Positions 44,168 through 53,479 of a stretch of DNA of 64,000 nt are shown piece after piece. A program made the position numbers and the translations under genes. The stretch's first letter is position 1. Each line of letters begins with the position of its first letter. Source of the stretch: Streptomyces venezuelae (GTDB lineage: Bacteria; Actinomycetota; Actinomycetes; Streptomycetales; Streptomycetaceae); contig NZ_CP029192.1 of assembly GCF_008642315.1 (NCBI RefSeq), forward strand, positions 5,084,001 to 5,148,000, given 5' to 3'. A model generated the notes under the pieces. That model did no database searches. It worked only from the letters and a program-made list of their open reading frames with translations, and was not told where the DNA came from.

Positions 44168-46585
44168 ATGGCGCGGCCGAAAGTGTCGATGCAGGAGCTC
44201 ATCCGGCGCAGGCGCCGCGCGGCCTTCGTGGGCCGCCGCGACGAACTGCGGTTCTTCAGGGAGAACTTCGAGCTGCCGCCCGAGGACGACCGGCACCGCT
44301 TCCTCTTCCACGTGCACGGCCCGGCCGGTGTCGGCAAGACCTCACTCGTACGCGAAATGGGACAACTCGCCGCAGAGCGCGGCGCACTTGTCGCCTACGT
44401 CGACGACACCGTCCCCGACCTCCCCGAGGCGCTCGGCGAGCTGGCGGCGCACTTCGCCCAGCAGGGCCGCACCATGAAGGCGCTCGACCGCGCCCTCGCG
44501 GCACACCGCCAGCGCATCCACGAGGCCGTCGCGGCCGCCACCCGCGCACCGGAACCCGACGGACCCTCGGCGGGCAGCCTGGCGCTGGCCCGCGCGGGCG
44601 TGGTCGGACTCGGCATGGTGCCGGTCGTCGGCGCCCTCTCCGGAGTCGTCGACACGGAGCGGGTCGCCCTGCGCGCCGAACGGCTCAGGGCCCGCTTCCG
44701 CACCCCCGAGGACGCCCGCCTCGCCGTGGAACCCGAGCGCGCCCTGACACCCGTGCTCCTGGACGAGCTGGCCGGGGCCGCCGACACCGCACCCTGGCTC
44801 GTGCTGCTCCTCGACGCGTACGAGCGGACCGCGCCGTTCCTCGACCGCTGGCTGCACGACGTGATGACGACCGACCGGTATGGAGGGATTCCGGCCAACA
44901 CCGTCGTGGTGACCGCGGGGCAGCGCCCCCTCGACCCCGACCGCTGGGAGGGCGCCGCGGACTTCGCCGCCGAACTCCCGCTGCGCCCCTTCACGGAGAG
45001 CGAGGCGCGCGGCCTCCTCGCGGCGAAGGGCGTCACCGAGGAGCCGGTCGTCGCCGAGGTCCTCCGGCTCTCGGGCCGCCTGCCCGTGCTCGTCTCCACC
45101 CTCGCCGAGACGGGCCCCACGGCGCCGGACGACGTCGGCGACCCGAGCGCCACCGCCGTGGAACGCTTCCTGAAGGGCGAGCAGGACCCGGCCCGGCGCG
45201 CGGCCGCCCTGGACTGCGCGCTGCCCAGGCGCCTCGACGAGGAGATCGCGCGGGCCGCCGTGGTCCGGGACGTCGACGACACGGGCGACGGTCCCGCGGA
45301 GCTCTACGCGTGGCTGCGCACCATGCCGTTCGTCCGGCCGGACCGCAGAGGCACCGCCCGCTACCACGACGTCGTACGCGCGCCCATGCTGCGCCTGCGC
45401 CGCAACACCGCGCCCACCCTGTGGAGCGCGGGCCACACCCGCCTCGCCGAGCTGTACGCGCGGCGGCGCGCGGCGCTCGACGAGGAGCTGCGGGACGCGC
45501 CGGGCCGCCCCTGGATGCGCGCGGAGTGGCGCGCCCCGCGCATCGACGAGCTGTACCACTCCCTGTGCGCGAGCCCGCGTGCCGCGCTCCCCGGCGTGCT
45601 CCGCGAGGGGATCGAGGCCTGCCGCTTCGACACGGCGGTGGCCCGCGAGTGGGCGCGGGCGGTGACCGACGCCGCCGAGGACACCGGCGCGGACCACCTG
45701 CGGGTCTGGTCCGACGACCTGCGCGACGCGCTCGCCGACGAGACGCTCGGCGCCCTGCGCGTCCTCGAACTCCTCCTCGCCCGCGCCGGATTCGACGACG
45801 CCGACCGGGCGGCCGCGCACAACGAGCACGGCCTTCGCCTCTTCCACCTCGGCAGGCTGCGCGAGGCCCTCGACGACCACGAGCGTGCGCTCGCCATCGA
45901 CCCCGGCGACCCGTGGGGCCACCACGGCCTCGCCGTCACCCACCGGGCCCTCGGCAACTTCGAGACGGCGCTGCGCCACCTGGCCGCCGCCGACGAGGCG
46001 GCGCCCGGCGCGGAGTGGGTGGCGCGGCAGCGCGGCGAGACGTACCGGCGCATGGGCCGCCCCGAGGAGGCCCTGCCCTGGCTCGACCGCGCGCACGCCA
46101 TCGACCCGCGGGAACCGCTGACGCTGGGCAGCCGCGGCCAGGCCAAGTTCGTGCTCGGCCGCCACCGCGAGGCCCTGGACGACCTGGACCGCGCGATCGA
46201 CCTGTGGCCCGACTACCCCTGGGCGCTGCTGCGCAGGGCGCGGGTCCGGCAGGCGCTCGACGACCTGCCGGGCGCCCTCGCCGATCTCGACCGCGCCCAC
46301 GAAGTGGCCCCGGACGCGCCGGGTGCCCACAGCGACCGGGGCGACATCCTGCGCTTCGCGTGCCGCCACGAGGAGGCGGTCGCCGCGTACGACACGGCGT
46401 TGGCCAAGGACCGCGGCCACACCTGGGCGTGGGGCAGCAGGGCCCTGTCGCTGGAGGCGCTGGGGCGCGTGGAGGAGGCCGTGGCGTCCCTGGACGAGGC
46501 GCTGCGGATCGACCGGCAGTACGGGTGGGCGCGGGAGCAGCGACAGCGGATGATGGGGGCCGACACGGACGCGGAGCCTGTCTGA
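44168..46585 (+). CDS. P-loop NTPase with TPR repeats (1)
   Basis: 805 residues from MARPKVSMQELI; GGGGAGGG precedes the ATG. The N-terminal AAA/STAND-like NTPase has Walker A GPAGVGKTSLV (about residue 48) and Walker B LVLLLDAYER (about residue 212). Further on come the sensor-like VVTAGQRP and the winged-helix-like RYHDVVRAPMLRLRR. From about residue 540 five to seven TPRs follow (AAHNEHGLRLFHLGRLREALDDHERALAIDP and so on). It has no separate effector domain ahead of the NTPase, only MQELIRRRRRAAFVGRR. It is paralogous over its whole length to the next gene. Confidence 0.85.
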   Translation: MARPKVSMQELIRRRRRAAFVGRRDELRFFRENFELPPEDDRHRFLFHVHGPAGVGKTSLVREMGQLAAERGALVAYVDDTVPDLPEALGELAAHFAQQGRTMKALDRALAAHRQRIHEAVAAATRAPEPDGPSAGSLALARAGVVGLGMVPVVGALSGVVDTERVALRAERLRARFRTPEDARLAVEPERALTPVLLDELAGAADTAPWLVLLLDAYERTAPFLDRWLHDVMTTDRYGGIPANTVVVTAGQRPLDPDRWEGAADFAAELPLRPFTESEARGLLAAKGVTEEPVVAEVLRLSGRLPVLVSTLAETGPTAPDDVGDPSATAVERFLKGEQDPARRAAALDCALPRRLDEEIARAAVVRDVDDTGDGPAELYAWLRTMPFVRPDRRGTARYHDVVRAPMLRLRRNTAPTLWSAGHTRLAELYARRRAALDEELRDAPGRPWMRAEWRAPRIDELYHSLCASPRAALPGVLREGIEACRFDTAVAREWARAVTDAAEDTGADHLRVWSDDLRDALADETLGALRVLELLLARAGFDDADRAAAHNEHGLRLFHLGRLREALDDHERALAIDPGDPWGHHGLAVTHRALGNFETALRHLAAADEAAPGAEWVARQRGETYRRMGRPEEALPWLDRAHAIDPREPLTLGSRGQAKFVLGRHREALDDLDRAIDLWPDYPWALLRRARVRQALDDLPGALADLDRAHEVAPDAPGAHSDRGDILRFACRHEEAVAAYDTALAKDRGHTWAWGSRALSLEALGRVEEAVASLDEALRIDRQYGWAREQRQRMMGADTDAEPV

Positions 46586-46685
46586 GAGCCTGTGTCATAA
46601 CCCCGGCCGGGTGGTCGCCGCCTGGCACGCACGCTCGCCGCGTTGACGACGCCCACTGATCCGACCGGGGTTATGACACAGGCTC
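46586..46685. mobile_element. MITE-like element with 21-bp terminal inverted repeats and TGA target duplication
   Basis: A 100-bp element begins GAGCCTGTGTCATAACCCC and ends with the exact 21-bp inverted complement. It is flanked on both sides by TGA (46583-46585 and 46686-46688). A 3-bp TNA target duplication is typical of the IS1031 group of IS5-family elements, so this is probably a transposase-less relative. The left TGA is the stop codon of the first NTPase/TPR gene, so insertion happened exactly at its end. As RNA the ends form a long hairpin. Confidence 0.82.
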
Positions 46686-46708
46686 TGACCGGAACGGGGG
46701 GAGTGGCC

Positions 46709-49700
46709 ATGGCGTCGGCCGACGCGGAAGAGCCGTCGATGCAGGAGCTGATCCGGCGCAGGGGGCGGGCCGGGTTCATCGGCCGCCGCGGCGAACTCGC
46801 GGCGTTCAGAGAGAACTTCGACGTGCCGCCCGCGGACCTGCGCCACTGCTTCCTCTTCCACGTCCACGGCAACGCGGGCGTGGGCAAGACGTCCCTGGTG
46901 CACGAGCTGGAACAACTGGCCGCCGAGCGCGGCGCGTTGACGGCGTACGTCGACGACCGGGTCAGCAGCGTCCCCGAGGCCCTTGCCGCCATCAGCGCGG
47001 AGTTCGCCCGTCAGGGACGTCGGCTGAAGGACCTCGACCAGCTCCTCACCACGCACCGCGAGCGCCGCCACGAAGCGGAGTCGGTGCCGGTCGTCCCCGC
47101 GCAGAACGCGGGGGATGCGGCCCCGGCGGCGCCCGCTCCCTCCCCGGGGGCCATGACGGCCGCCCGCGCGAGCCTCGTCGGCCTCGGACTCGTGCCGGGC
47201 GTCGGCGCGCTCGCCGGCGCGGTGGACCCGGCCCAGCTCGCCCAGGGCGCCGACCGGTTGCGGGCCGGGCTCAGCGCGCGTTTCCGCAACCAGGAGGACG
47301 TCCAGCTGGTCCTCTCCCCCGAACGCGTCCTCACCCCGGTCCTCCTGAAGGAGCTGGCGCAGGCCGCGAGGACGGTGCCGTGGATCGTCCTGTTCTTCGA
47401 CACGTACGAGCGGACCGGGCCGTTCCTCGACGGCTGGCTGCACGAGGTGATGACGACGACGCGGCACGGCGCGCTGTCCGCGCACGTCGTCGTGGTCACG
47501 GCAGGACAGCAGCCCTTCGACACCGCCCGCTGGGGCGGCTACGCGGACTTCGTCACGGACATCGCACTGGCCCCCTTCACCGAGGAGGAGTCCCGCAGCC
47601 TCCTCGCGGGCAAGGGCGTCGTCTCCGAGCCGGTCGTCGAGGAGGTCCTGCGCCTCTCGGGCTGCCTGCCCGTCCTGGTCTCCACCCTCGCGGAGAACCG
47701 CCCCGCCGACCCGGACGACGTCGGCGACCCGAGCGTGACGGCGGTGGAGCGGTTCCTGAAGTGGGAGCAGGACCCGGTGCGTCGGGCGTCCGCGCTGGCG
47801 TGCGCGCTGCCCAGGCGCCTGGACGCGGACGTGGTCGCGGCGGCGGTCGAAGGGGTGTGCGCCGCGGACGACGTACCCGGCATCTTCGCCTGGCTGCGGG
47901 GCCTGCCCTTCGTCGGCGACCGCGGCGGCCGCCTGCAGTACCACGACGTGGTGCGCGCCCCGATGCTGCGCCTCCAGCGGCTTCGGTCGCCGCGCGGGTG
48001 GGCGGAGTTGCAGGGGGTGCTCGCGGGGACGTATGCGGGGTGGCGGGCGGAGGCGGAAGCGGGCCGGGCGCACGACGACCTGTGGGAGGACGAGCAGTGG
48101 CGGGAGCTGCGGCTCGCGGAGTCGTACCACCTGCTGTGCGGGGCGCCCCGGACCGCGCTCCCCGTCGTTCTGCGGGACGTCGTCGACGCGTGCGACGTGG
48201 GCGCGGCGGTGGCCAGGCGGTGGGCGCGGCTGCTCGTGGACGCGGGGTCGGACACGGAGGCGGCGGAGGCCACGGCGTGGGGCCGCGATCTCCTGTCGGC
48301 GCTGGAGGAGGGCGGGTGCGCGGCGGCGTTGCAACTGCTCATCGACCGTGCGGGGTTCGACGTGCCGGGGCTCGCGCTCGCGCGGGTGGTGCGGGGGCGG
48401 GAGCTGCGGGAGAGCGGCGCGCACGCGGAGGCGCTCGCGGAGTACGACCGGGCCGTCGCGCTCGATCCTGAGCTGGAGCGGGCGTACTACGGCAGGGGCG
48501 TCACGTACTGGTACATGGACGAGGAGGAGACCGCCCTCGTCGCCCTCGACCGGGCGGTGGAGCTGGGTCCCGCACAGTCCAGGACGTACGGGATGCGGGG
48601 TGAGGTCCGCCGGGTCCTGCGGCGCTTCGAGGAGGCGGTCCAGGACCTGGACCGGGCGCTCGCGCTGGATCCGTCGGACGCGGAGGCGCTGACGAGCCGG
48701 GGCATCGCCCGCTTCGGCCTCGGCAGGAACGAGGAGGCGCTGGCCGACCTGGACCGGGCACTCGCTCTCTCCCCGGACTACGCGTGGGCGCTGGCGCACC
48801 GGGCCAGGGTGCGGGCCTCCCGCGACGAGTACGAGCAGGCCGACGCGGACAGCGGCCGCGCCGCCGAACTGGCCCCCGACTTCAGCTGGGTGGCGTGGAG
48901 CCGGGGTGACGTGCTGCGCATGTCGGGCCGGCAGCAGGACTCCCTGGCCGCCTACGACAGGGCGATCGAGATCGATGCGGAGAACTGGGCGGCGTACGCG
49001 GGCCGCGGCTGCGCACGGCACAACCTGGAACAGTACCGCGAGGCCCTCGCCGACCTCGACGTGGTGCTGGAGGACGACCCGGACTACGCGTGGGTGCGGG
49101 GCCGCCGCGCCATGCTCCTGCACGACATGGGGGAGTACGCACGCGCCCTGGTGGACGCCGACCGGGCGCTGGAGCTCTCGCCCGGTGTCGACTGGATCCA
49201 CTACCGCCGCGCCGAGACCCTCTTCTCCCTGGAGCGGTACGAGGAGGCCCTCGCCGACCTGGACCGCGCGATCGAGCTGGACCCCGAGTACCTGCTGGCG
49301 CTCTGCCGCAGGGGCATCACCCGGCGCCGGCTCGGCCGGTACGAGGAGGCGTGGGCCGATCTGGACCGGGCCCTCGGGCTCGAACCGGGCTCCCTCTGGG
49401 TCCGGTTGTGCCGGGTCAGGCTGGCGCTGGCGACCGGCAGGACGGACCAGGCCCTGACGGACCTCGCCGCCTACGCCGAGAACGACGGGGACGCGGACTG
49501 GGTGCGGCGTCGGCATGCCGAACTACACGTGTGGGAAGGGCGGTTCGACGAGGCGCTGCGGCTGCTGGCCCCCGACGCGGACGGCACGGGGACCGACGGC
49601 ACCGAGGAGCTCGCCCAGGTGTACTGCCTGACGGGACAGTGGGCGCGGGCCCGCGCGACCGCGGAGCGCATGCGCGGGGACGACGAGGAGCTCAGCACGC

Positions 49701-50083
49701 TGCTGCTCGCGCTCGTGACGACCTGCGCCGAGGGACCGGACGCCGCCGCCCGGCTGTGGCACAGGAGCGCCGAACTCGTGCGGGCGTCGGAGGAGTTCCC
49801 GGTCTGGAGCGACTACGGACTCGCGCTCGGCGCGGCGGCGCTGGGCGACTGGGCCGCCGCCGACGCCCACCTCGACCGTCTCCTCGGTCCGGTCCTCGCG
49901 GACCTGGAGTGGGACGACCTGGCCGAGATGGTGGTGTTCACGACCGCGCTCATGAGGGCTCCGAGCGTGGACCGCGCCTGCCTCGCCGCGCGCCTGGCAC
50001 GCCTCACCGCCGCCAGGGACGCGTTCCGGGCCCGCTACGCGGCGACCGGGGCGACACGCACCCCGGAACCGACAATTCCGTAG
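46709..50083 (+). CDS. P-loop NTPase with extended TPR array (2)
   Basis: 1124 residues from MASADAEEPSMQELI; GGGGGAG lies before the ATG. Same build as the preceding gene: MQELIRRRGRAGFIGRRGEL, Walker A GNAGVGKTSLV, Walker B IVLFFDTYER, VVTAGQQP, LQYHDVVRAPMLRLQR. The TPR part is much longer, about ten to twelve units with the recurring EALADLDRALALSPDYAWAL pattern, and a further helical C-terminus. The two genes are a diverged tandem duplication. STAND-like NTPases of this sort act as switches; the signal and output are unknown. Confidence 0.87.
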   Translation: MASADAEEPSMQELIRRRGRAGFIGRRGELAAFRENFDVPPADLRHCFLFHVHGNAGVGKTSLVHELEQLAAERGALTAYVDDRVSSVPEALAAISAEFARQGRRLKDLDQLLTTHRERRHEAESVPVVPAQNAGDAAPAAPAPSPGAMTAARASLVGLGLVPGVGALAGAVDPAQLAQGADRLRAGLSARFRNQEDVQLVLSPERVLTPVLLKELAQAARTVPWIVLFFDTYERTGPFLDGWLHEVMTTTRHGALSAHVVVVTAGQQPFDTARWGGYADFVTDIALAPFTEEESRSLLAGKGVVSEPVVEEVLRLSGCLPVLVSTLAENRPADPDDVGDPSVTAVERFLKWEQDPVRRASALACALPRRLDADVVAAAVEGVCAADDVPGIFAWLRGLPFVGDRGGRLQYHDVVRAPMLRLQRLRSPRGWAELQGVLAGTYAGWRAEAEAGRAHDDLWEDEQWRELRLAESYHLLCGAPRTALPVVLRDVVDACDVGAAVARRWARLLVDAGSDTEAAEATAWGRDLLSALEEGGCAAALQLLIDRAGFDVPGLALARVVRGRELRESGAHAEALAEYDRAVALDPELERAYYGRGVTYWYMDEEETALVALDRAVELGPAQSRTYGMRGEVRRVLRRFEEAVQDLDRALALDPSDAEALTSRGIARFGLGRNEEALADLDRALALSPDYAWALAHRARVRASRDEYEQADADSGRAAELAPDFSWVAWSRGDVLRMSGRQQDSLAAYDRAIEIDAENWAAYAGRGCARHNLEQYREALADLDVVLEDDPDYAWVRGRRAMLLHDMGEYARALVDADRALELSPGVDWIHYRRAETLFSLERYEEALADLDRAIELDPEYLLALCRRGITRRRLGRYEEAWADLDRALGLEPGSLWVRLCRVRLALATGRTDQALTDLAAYAENDGDADWVRRRHAELHVWEGRFDEALRLLAPDADGTGTDGTEELAQVYCLTGQWARARATAERMRGDDEELSTLLLALVTTCAEGPDAAARLWHRSAELVRASEEFPVWSDYGLALGAAALGDWAAADAHLDRLLGPVLADLEWDDLAEMVVFTTALMRAPSVDRACLAARLARLTAARDAFRARYAATGATRTPEPTIP

Positions 50084-50257
50084 CTACTGCGAAGCTCCCG
50101 TGAACGTCGTTCAAATGCGACCTCAGGGGCGACTCTTCGCATACCTCTTCGGGCCTGAACCGATCGTTCCCGGTCGATTACAGTGCTGCAAAGTCGCAAC
50201 CGGTCGCGGCACGTCAAGGCACGTCGAGGCACGTCACTGCACGGAGGGGAGGCCCGC

Positions 50258-51376
50258 GTGGGTACCGCAGCAGCCACCGGTGTCTGGGGCCGCGCCGAGC
50301 AGCAGGACTTCCGGAGCCGGGTCCGCGGCACGCTCCTCGGGGCCGCCGTGGGCGACGCGCTGGGCGCACCCGTCGACGGACTCACGCTCGACGCGATCCG
50401 CGAGGCCCACGGAGCCGACGGCCTCACCGAACCCGCCCCGGCCCACGGCCGCCGCGGCGCCGTCACCGCGGGCACCCAGCTCACCCTCTTCACCGTCGAC
50501 GGACTCATACGCGCCCAGGTCCGCCGCGACACCGGCGCCTGGCACCCGCCGACCGACCTGCACCGCGCCTACCGCCGCTGGGCGGCGACGCAGAGCGACT
50601 GGGGTCCGGACGAGCGGCGCAAGGAGGACGGCTGGCTGGCCCGCGAGGAGTGGCTGTACGCGCGCCGGAGCCCGTCCCGCGCCTGCCTGACGGGGCTCGG
50701 CGACGACGTCATGGGCACCCTCGACGCCCCCAAGAACCCCGACGAGCGCGGCGCCGAGGCCGCCGTCAGGTCCGCGCCGTTCGGCCTCCTCGTCGGCTGG
50801 GAGCCGCAGCTCGTCCTGCAGCTCGCCGTCGAGTGCGCCGTCCAGACGCACGGCCACCCCACCGCCCATCTCGCGGCGGGCGCCCACACGGTCATCGTGC
50901 ACGGCCTGGCCCGCGGGGAGTCCCTGGACGGCGCGATCCAGCGGTGCCTGGCCCTGCTCGCCACGCGCCCGGGGCACCCGCCCGTCACGGACGCGCTCCG
51001 GCACGCGCTGGGCGCCGTGCGGCAGGGCATGCCCACGCCCACGCGCGTGGAGGAGCTCATCGGGGACGGCACGGCGGAAGGCGTCCTGGCCGGCGCCGTG
51101 TACTGCGCCCTCGTGTGCGAGGACATCCGGCACGGGCTACGGCTCGCCGTGAACCACGGCGGGGCGTCGGCGGCCTGCGGCGCGCTGTGCGGGGCGCTGC
51201 TCGGCGCGCTGCACGGGGAGACCGCGCTGCCGCCGGGGTGGCTGACCGAGCTGGAGGGCCGCCCCACGATCCTGGAGCTCGCGGACGACTTCGCCATGGA
51301 GATGACGCAGGGGCCCGCGCTGCACGGCCCCGCGCTCTCGTCGCCCGGCTGGCTGGCCCGCTATCCGCGGGCGTGA
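50258..51376 (+). CDS. ADP-ribosylglycohydrolase-family protein lacking metal-site residues
   Basis: 372 residues from GTG, preceded by GGAGGGGAGG. The fold is recognisable from RVRGTLLGAAVGDALGAPVDGL at the N-terminus and the Gly/Ala-rich GALCGALLGALHG near residue 305. The usual metal-binding TDDTQ motif reads TAGTQLTLFTVDGL, and the usual GGDTDS motif reads NHGGASAACG, so key Asp residues are missing at both sites. Hydrolase activity is therefore doubtful; it may bind ADP-ribose or a related ligand without cleaving it. It lies 174 bp after the NTPase/TPR pair and convergent to the MarR gene. Confidence 0.82.
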   Translation: MGTAAATGVWGRAEQQDFRSRVRGTLLGAAVGDALGAPVDGLTLDAIREAHGADGLTEPAPAHGRRGAVTAGTQLTLFTVDGLIRAQVRRDTGAWHPPTDLHRAYRRWAATQSDWGPDERRKEDGWLAREEWLYARRSPSRACLTGLGDDVMGTLDAPKNPDERGAEAAVRSAPFGLLVGWEPQLVLQLAVECAVQTHGHPTAHLAAGAHTVIVHGLARGESLDGAIQRCLALLATRPGHPPVTDALRHALGAVRQGMPTPTRVEELIGDGTAEGVLAGAVYCALVCEDIRHGLRLAVNHGGASAACGALCGALLGALHGETALPPGWLTELEGRPTILELADDFAMEMTQGPALHGPALSSPGWLARYPRA

Positions 51377-51386
51377 CCGGTGACTC

Positions 51387-51824
51387 CTAGGCCGTGACGG
51401 CCGTCACGTCGAACGTGCGGCTCAGGAGGTCGTGGAGGGTGGCGCGCTCGGCGTCGTCCAGCGCGTCCAGGCCGGCCATCGTGGCGTGCATGTTGGCGCG
51501 GATCGCGTCGACGGCCCGCTCGCCCTCGGGGGTGAGGACGACGTTCTTCACGCGGCGGTCGGTGGGGCTCGGCTCCCGGTGGACCAGGCCGCGCTTCTCC
51601 AGGCGGTCGATGAGCCCGGTGATGTTGGAGGCGTCGCAGGACAGCGTCCGGGCGAGGACCCGCATCGCGGCGGGGCCCTGGCGCAGCACGCTCAGCGTCT
51701 TGCCCTGGCTCGCGGTGAGGTTCTCGGCCGCCGCGGCCTCGGTGAAGTCCGCGTAGTAGGCACGGAGCGACACCGCGAGAAGCTCCATGAGCCGGGCCTT
51801 GTCGCCGCTCGGTGATCCAGACAT
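51387..51824 (-). CDS. MarR family transcriptional regulator
   Basis: 145 residues with the winged helix of MarR: LTASQGKTLSVLRQGPAAMRVLARTLSCDASNITGLIDRLEKRGLVHREPSPTDRRVKNVVLTPEGE. It is divergent from the MFS efflux gene, and the 139-bp region between them holds several TTGA/TCAA palindromes, so it most likely represses both. The ATG at 51824 has AAGGTGG five bases upstream; a GTG three codons earlier is possible. Confidence 0.88.
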   Translation of the reverse strand: MSGSPSGDKARLMELLAVSLRAYYADFTEAAAAENLTASQGKTLSVLRQGPAAMRVLARTLSCDASNITGLIDRLEKRGLVHREPSPTDRRVKNVVLTPEGERAVDAIRANMHATMAGLDALDDAERATLHDLLSRTFDVTAVTA

Positions 51825-51856
51825 GTGAGCCACCTTACGCCATGAAACTTGACGAT

Positions 51857-51928
51857 CTCAAATATTGAGGCTTACCTTCTGTCGAGTTACTTGAAGTACT
51901 CAAGTATCGAGGTCTTCAAGTATCGGGG
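51857..51928. promoter_or_regulatory. Operator cluster between MarR and MFS genes
   Basis: It contains the palindrome CTCAA-ATA-TTGAG (51857-51869) and ACTTGA-N5-TCAAGT (51889-51905). It also has a direct repeat CAAGTATCGAGG / CAAGTATCGGGG (51901 and 51917). The AT-rich composition stands out from the surroundings. These are likely binding sites of the adjacent MarR protein. Confidence 0.7.
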
Positions 51929-51963
51929 CCTCAGACAGTTGAGCAGCTGGAGAAGAAACCACC

Positions 51964-53451
51964 GTGTCCCAAGCACAGCCGCACGCGGCCCCGCCGAAAC
52001 CCACCGGACAGACCGCCGTCGTCCTGGTGCTCGGGCTCGCCGCCATGGTCGTCTCGATGATGCAGACCCTGGTCGTGCCGATCCTGTCGATCATCCAGAA
52101 GGACCTGGACGCCACGACGGCGGGCGTCAGCTGGGTCACCACGGCCACCCTGCTCTCGGCGGCCGTCTTCACCCCGCTGCTCGGCCGCTTCGGCGACCAG
52201 CACGGCAAGAAGCCCACACTCATCGGCGTACTGCTCGTGATGATCGCGGGCTCGGTGCTGGCCGCCACCACGACCTCTCTCACCTGGCTGATCGTCGGCC
52301 GGATCATGCAGGGCGCCGCCACCGCGATCTTCCCGCTCGCGCTCTCCGTGCTCCGCGAGGAGGTCAGGCCCGCCAAGCTCCACGGCGCCATGGCGCTGGT
52401 CAGCGGCACCCTCGCGTTCGGCAGCGGCCTCGCCCTGGTGGGCGCGGGCCTGCTCACCCAGGGCTCGGACCCCGACTACCACCGCGTGTTCTGGCTGGCA
52501 GTCGTACTCGCCGTGGCCGCGCTCGTGGGTGTGCTGTTCGCCGTCCCCGCCTCCCGCTCCAAGACCGGCGGCCGCACCGACTGGCTCGGCGCCGGCACGC
52601 TCGCCCTGCTCCTCGTCCTTCTCCTCCTGCCGATCTCGCAGGGCCACGAGTGGGGCTGGACCTCCGGCCGCACCCTCGGCTCCTTCGCGGGCGCCGTCGT
52701 CATGGCGGGCGTGTGGGTCCTGACCGAACTGCGGGTCGCGGAGCCGATGGTGGACATGAAGATGTTCGCCCACCGCCCGGTCCTCTTCACCAACCTGGCC
52801 GGACTGCTGCTCGGCTTCGCGATGTTCGCCCAGTTCATCGGCGTCTCGTACCTCGTGCAGATGCCCGAGGACGTCGCCGGGTACGGCTTCGGCGCCTCGG
52901 TGCTCGGCGCCTCCGTCGTCTACCTGCTGCCCACCACGATCGTCTCGCTCCTCGGCGCGCAGTTCGGCGGCATCCTGGTCCGCCGGATCGGCGCGCGCGT
53001 CACGCTCGCGGCGGGCGCCGCGTTCGGTGTGGTCGGCTTCGCCTGGCTGACCCTGGCGCACGACACGAGTGCCTCGGTCATCGGCGCGGGCATGGTCATC
53101 GGCCTCGCGATCAGCTTCGGCTACGCGTCGATGCCCGCGCTCATCGTCGCCAGCGTCCCCGCCCACCAGACGGGGATCGCCAACGGCATCAACTCGATCT
53201 CCCGGTCGGTGGGCAGTGCGATCGCCAGCGCGATGATCACGTCACTGCTCGCGTCGAAGACGATCCCCCTCCCGGCGGGCATGCCGGCGCTCCCGCAGGA
53301 AGGCCAGTTCACCCTGAGCTTCGCCATCGCGGGCGGCGCGTTCGTCCTGGTGGTGGCCGTGGCCCTCCTGGGCCTCACCCCCCACCACGCCCCGCGCCCG
53401 ACCCACGTCCCGACGACCCCGCCGGTCCCGGAGCGGGTGGGAGCCCCGTAA
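51964..53451 (+). CDS. MFS multidrug efflux transporter (DHA2/EmrB-QacA type)
   Basis: 495 residues, about 14 transmembrane segments. The first helix TAVVLVLGLAAMVVSMMQTLVVPIL and motif A GRFGDQHGKKPTLIGVLL are clear. Later landmarks are VGRIMQGAATAIFPLALSVLRE (motif C region) and IANGINSISRSVGSAIASA. It would export drugs or toxic metabolites driven by the proton gradient. The GTG start has GGAGAAG upstream. It is the natural target of the divergent MarR gene. The C-terminus is a short Pro/Thr-rich tail. Confidence 0.9.
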   Translation: MSQAQPHAAPPKPTGQTAVVLVLGLAAMVVSMMQTLVVPILSIIQKDLDATTAGVSWVTTATLLSAAVFTPLLGRFGDQHGKKPTLIGVLLVMIAGSVLAATTTSLTWLIVGRIMQGAATAIFPLALSVLREEVRPAKLHGAMALVSGTLAFGSGLALVGAGLLTQGSDPDYHRVFWLAVVLAVAALVGVLFAVPASRSKTGGRTDWLGAGTLALLLVLLLLPISQGHEWGWTSGRTLGSFAGAVVMAGVWVLTELRVAEPMVDMKMFAHRPVLFTNLAGLLLGFAMFAQFIGVSYLVQMPEDVAGYGFGASVLGASVVYLLPTTIVSLLGAQFGGILVRRIGARVTLAAGAAFGVVGFAWLTLAHDTSASVIGAGMVIGLAISFGYASMPALIVASVPAHQTGIANGINSISRSVGSAIASAMITSLLASKTIPLPAGMPALPQEGQFTLSFAIAGGAFVLVVAVALLGLTPHHAPRPTHVPTTPPVPERVGAP

Positions 53452-53479
53452 GGGAGCCCCTGTGCGGCGGAGCCGCTCC

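Noticed and set aside
51395..51406. TGACGGCCGTCA, resembling the regulon operator
   Set aside because: The spacing between arms is two bases instead of three, and it lies in the last codons of the MarR gene, not in a promoter.
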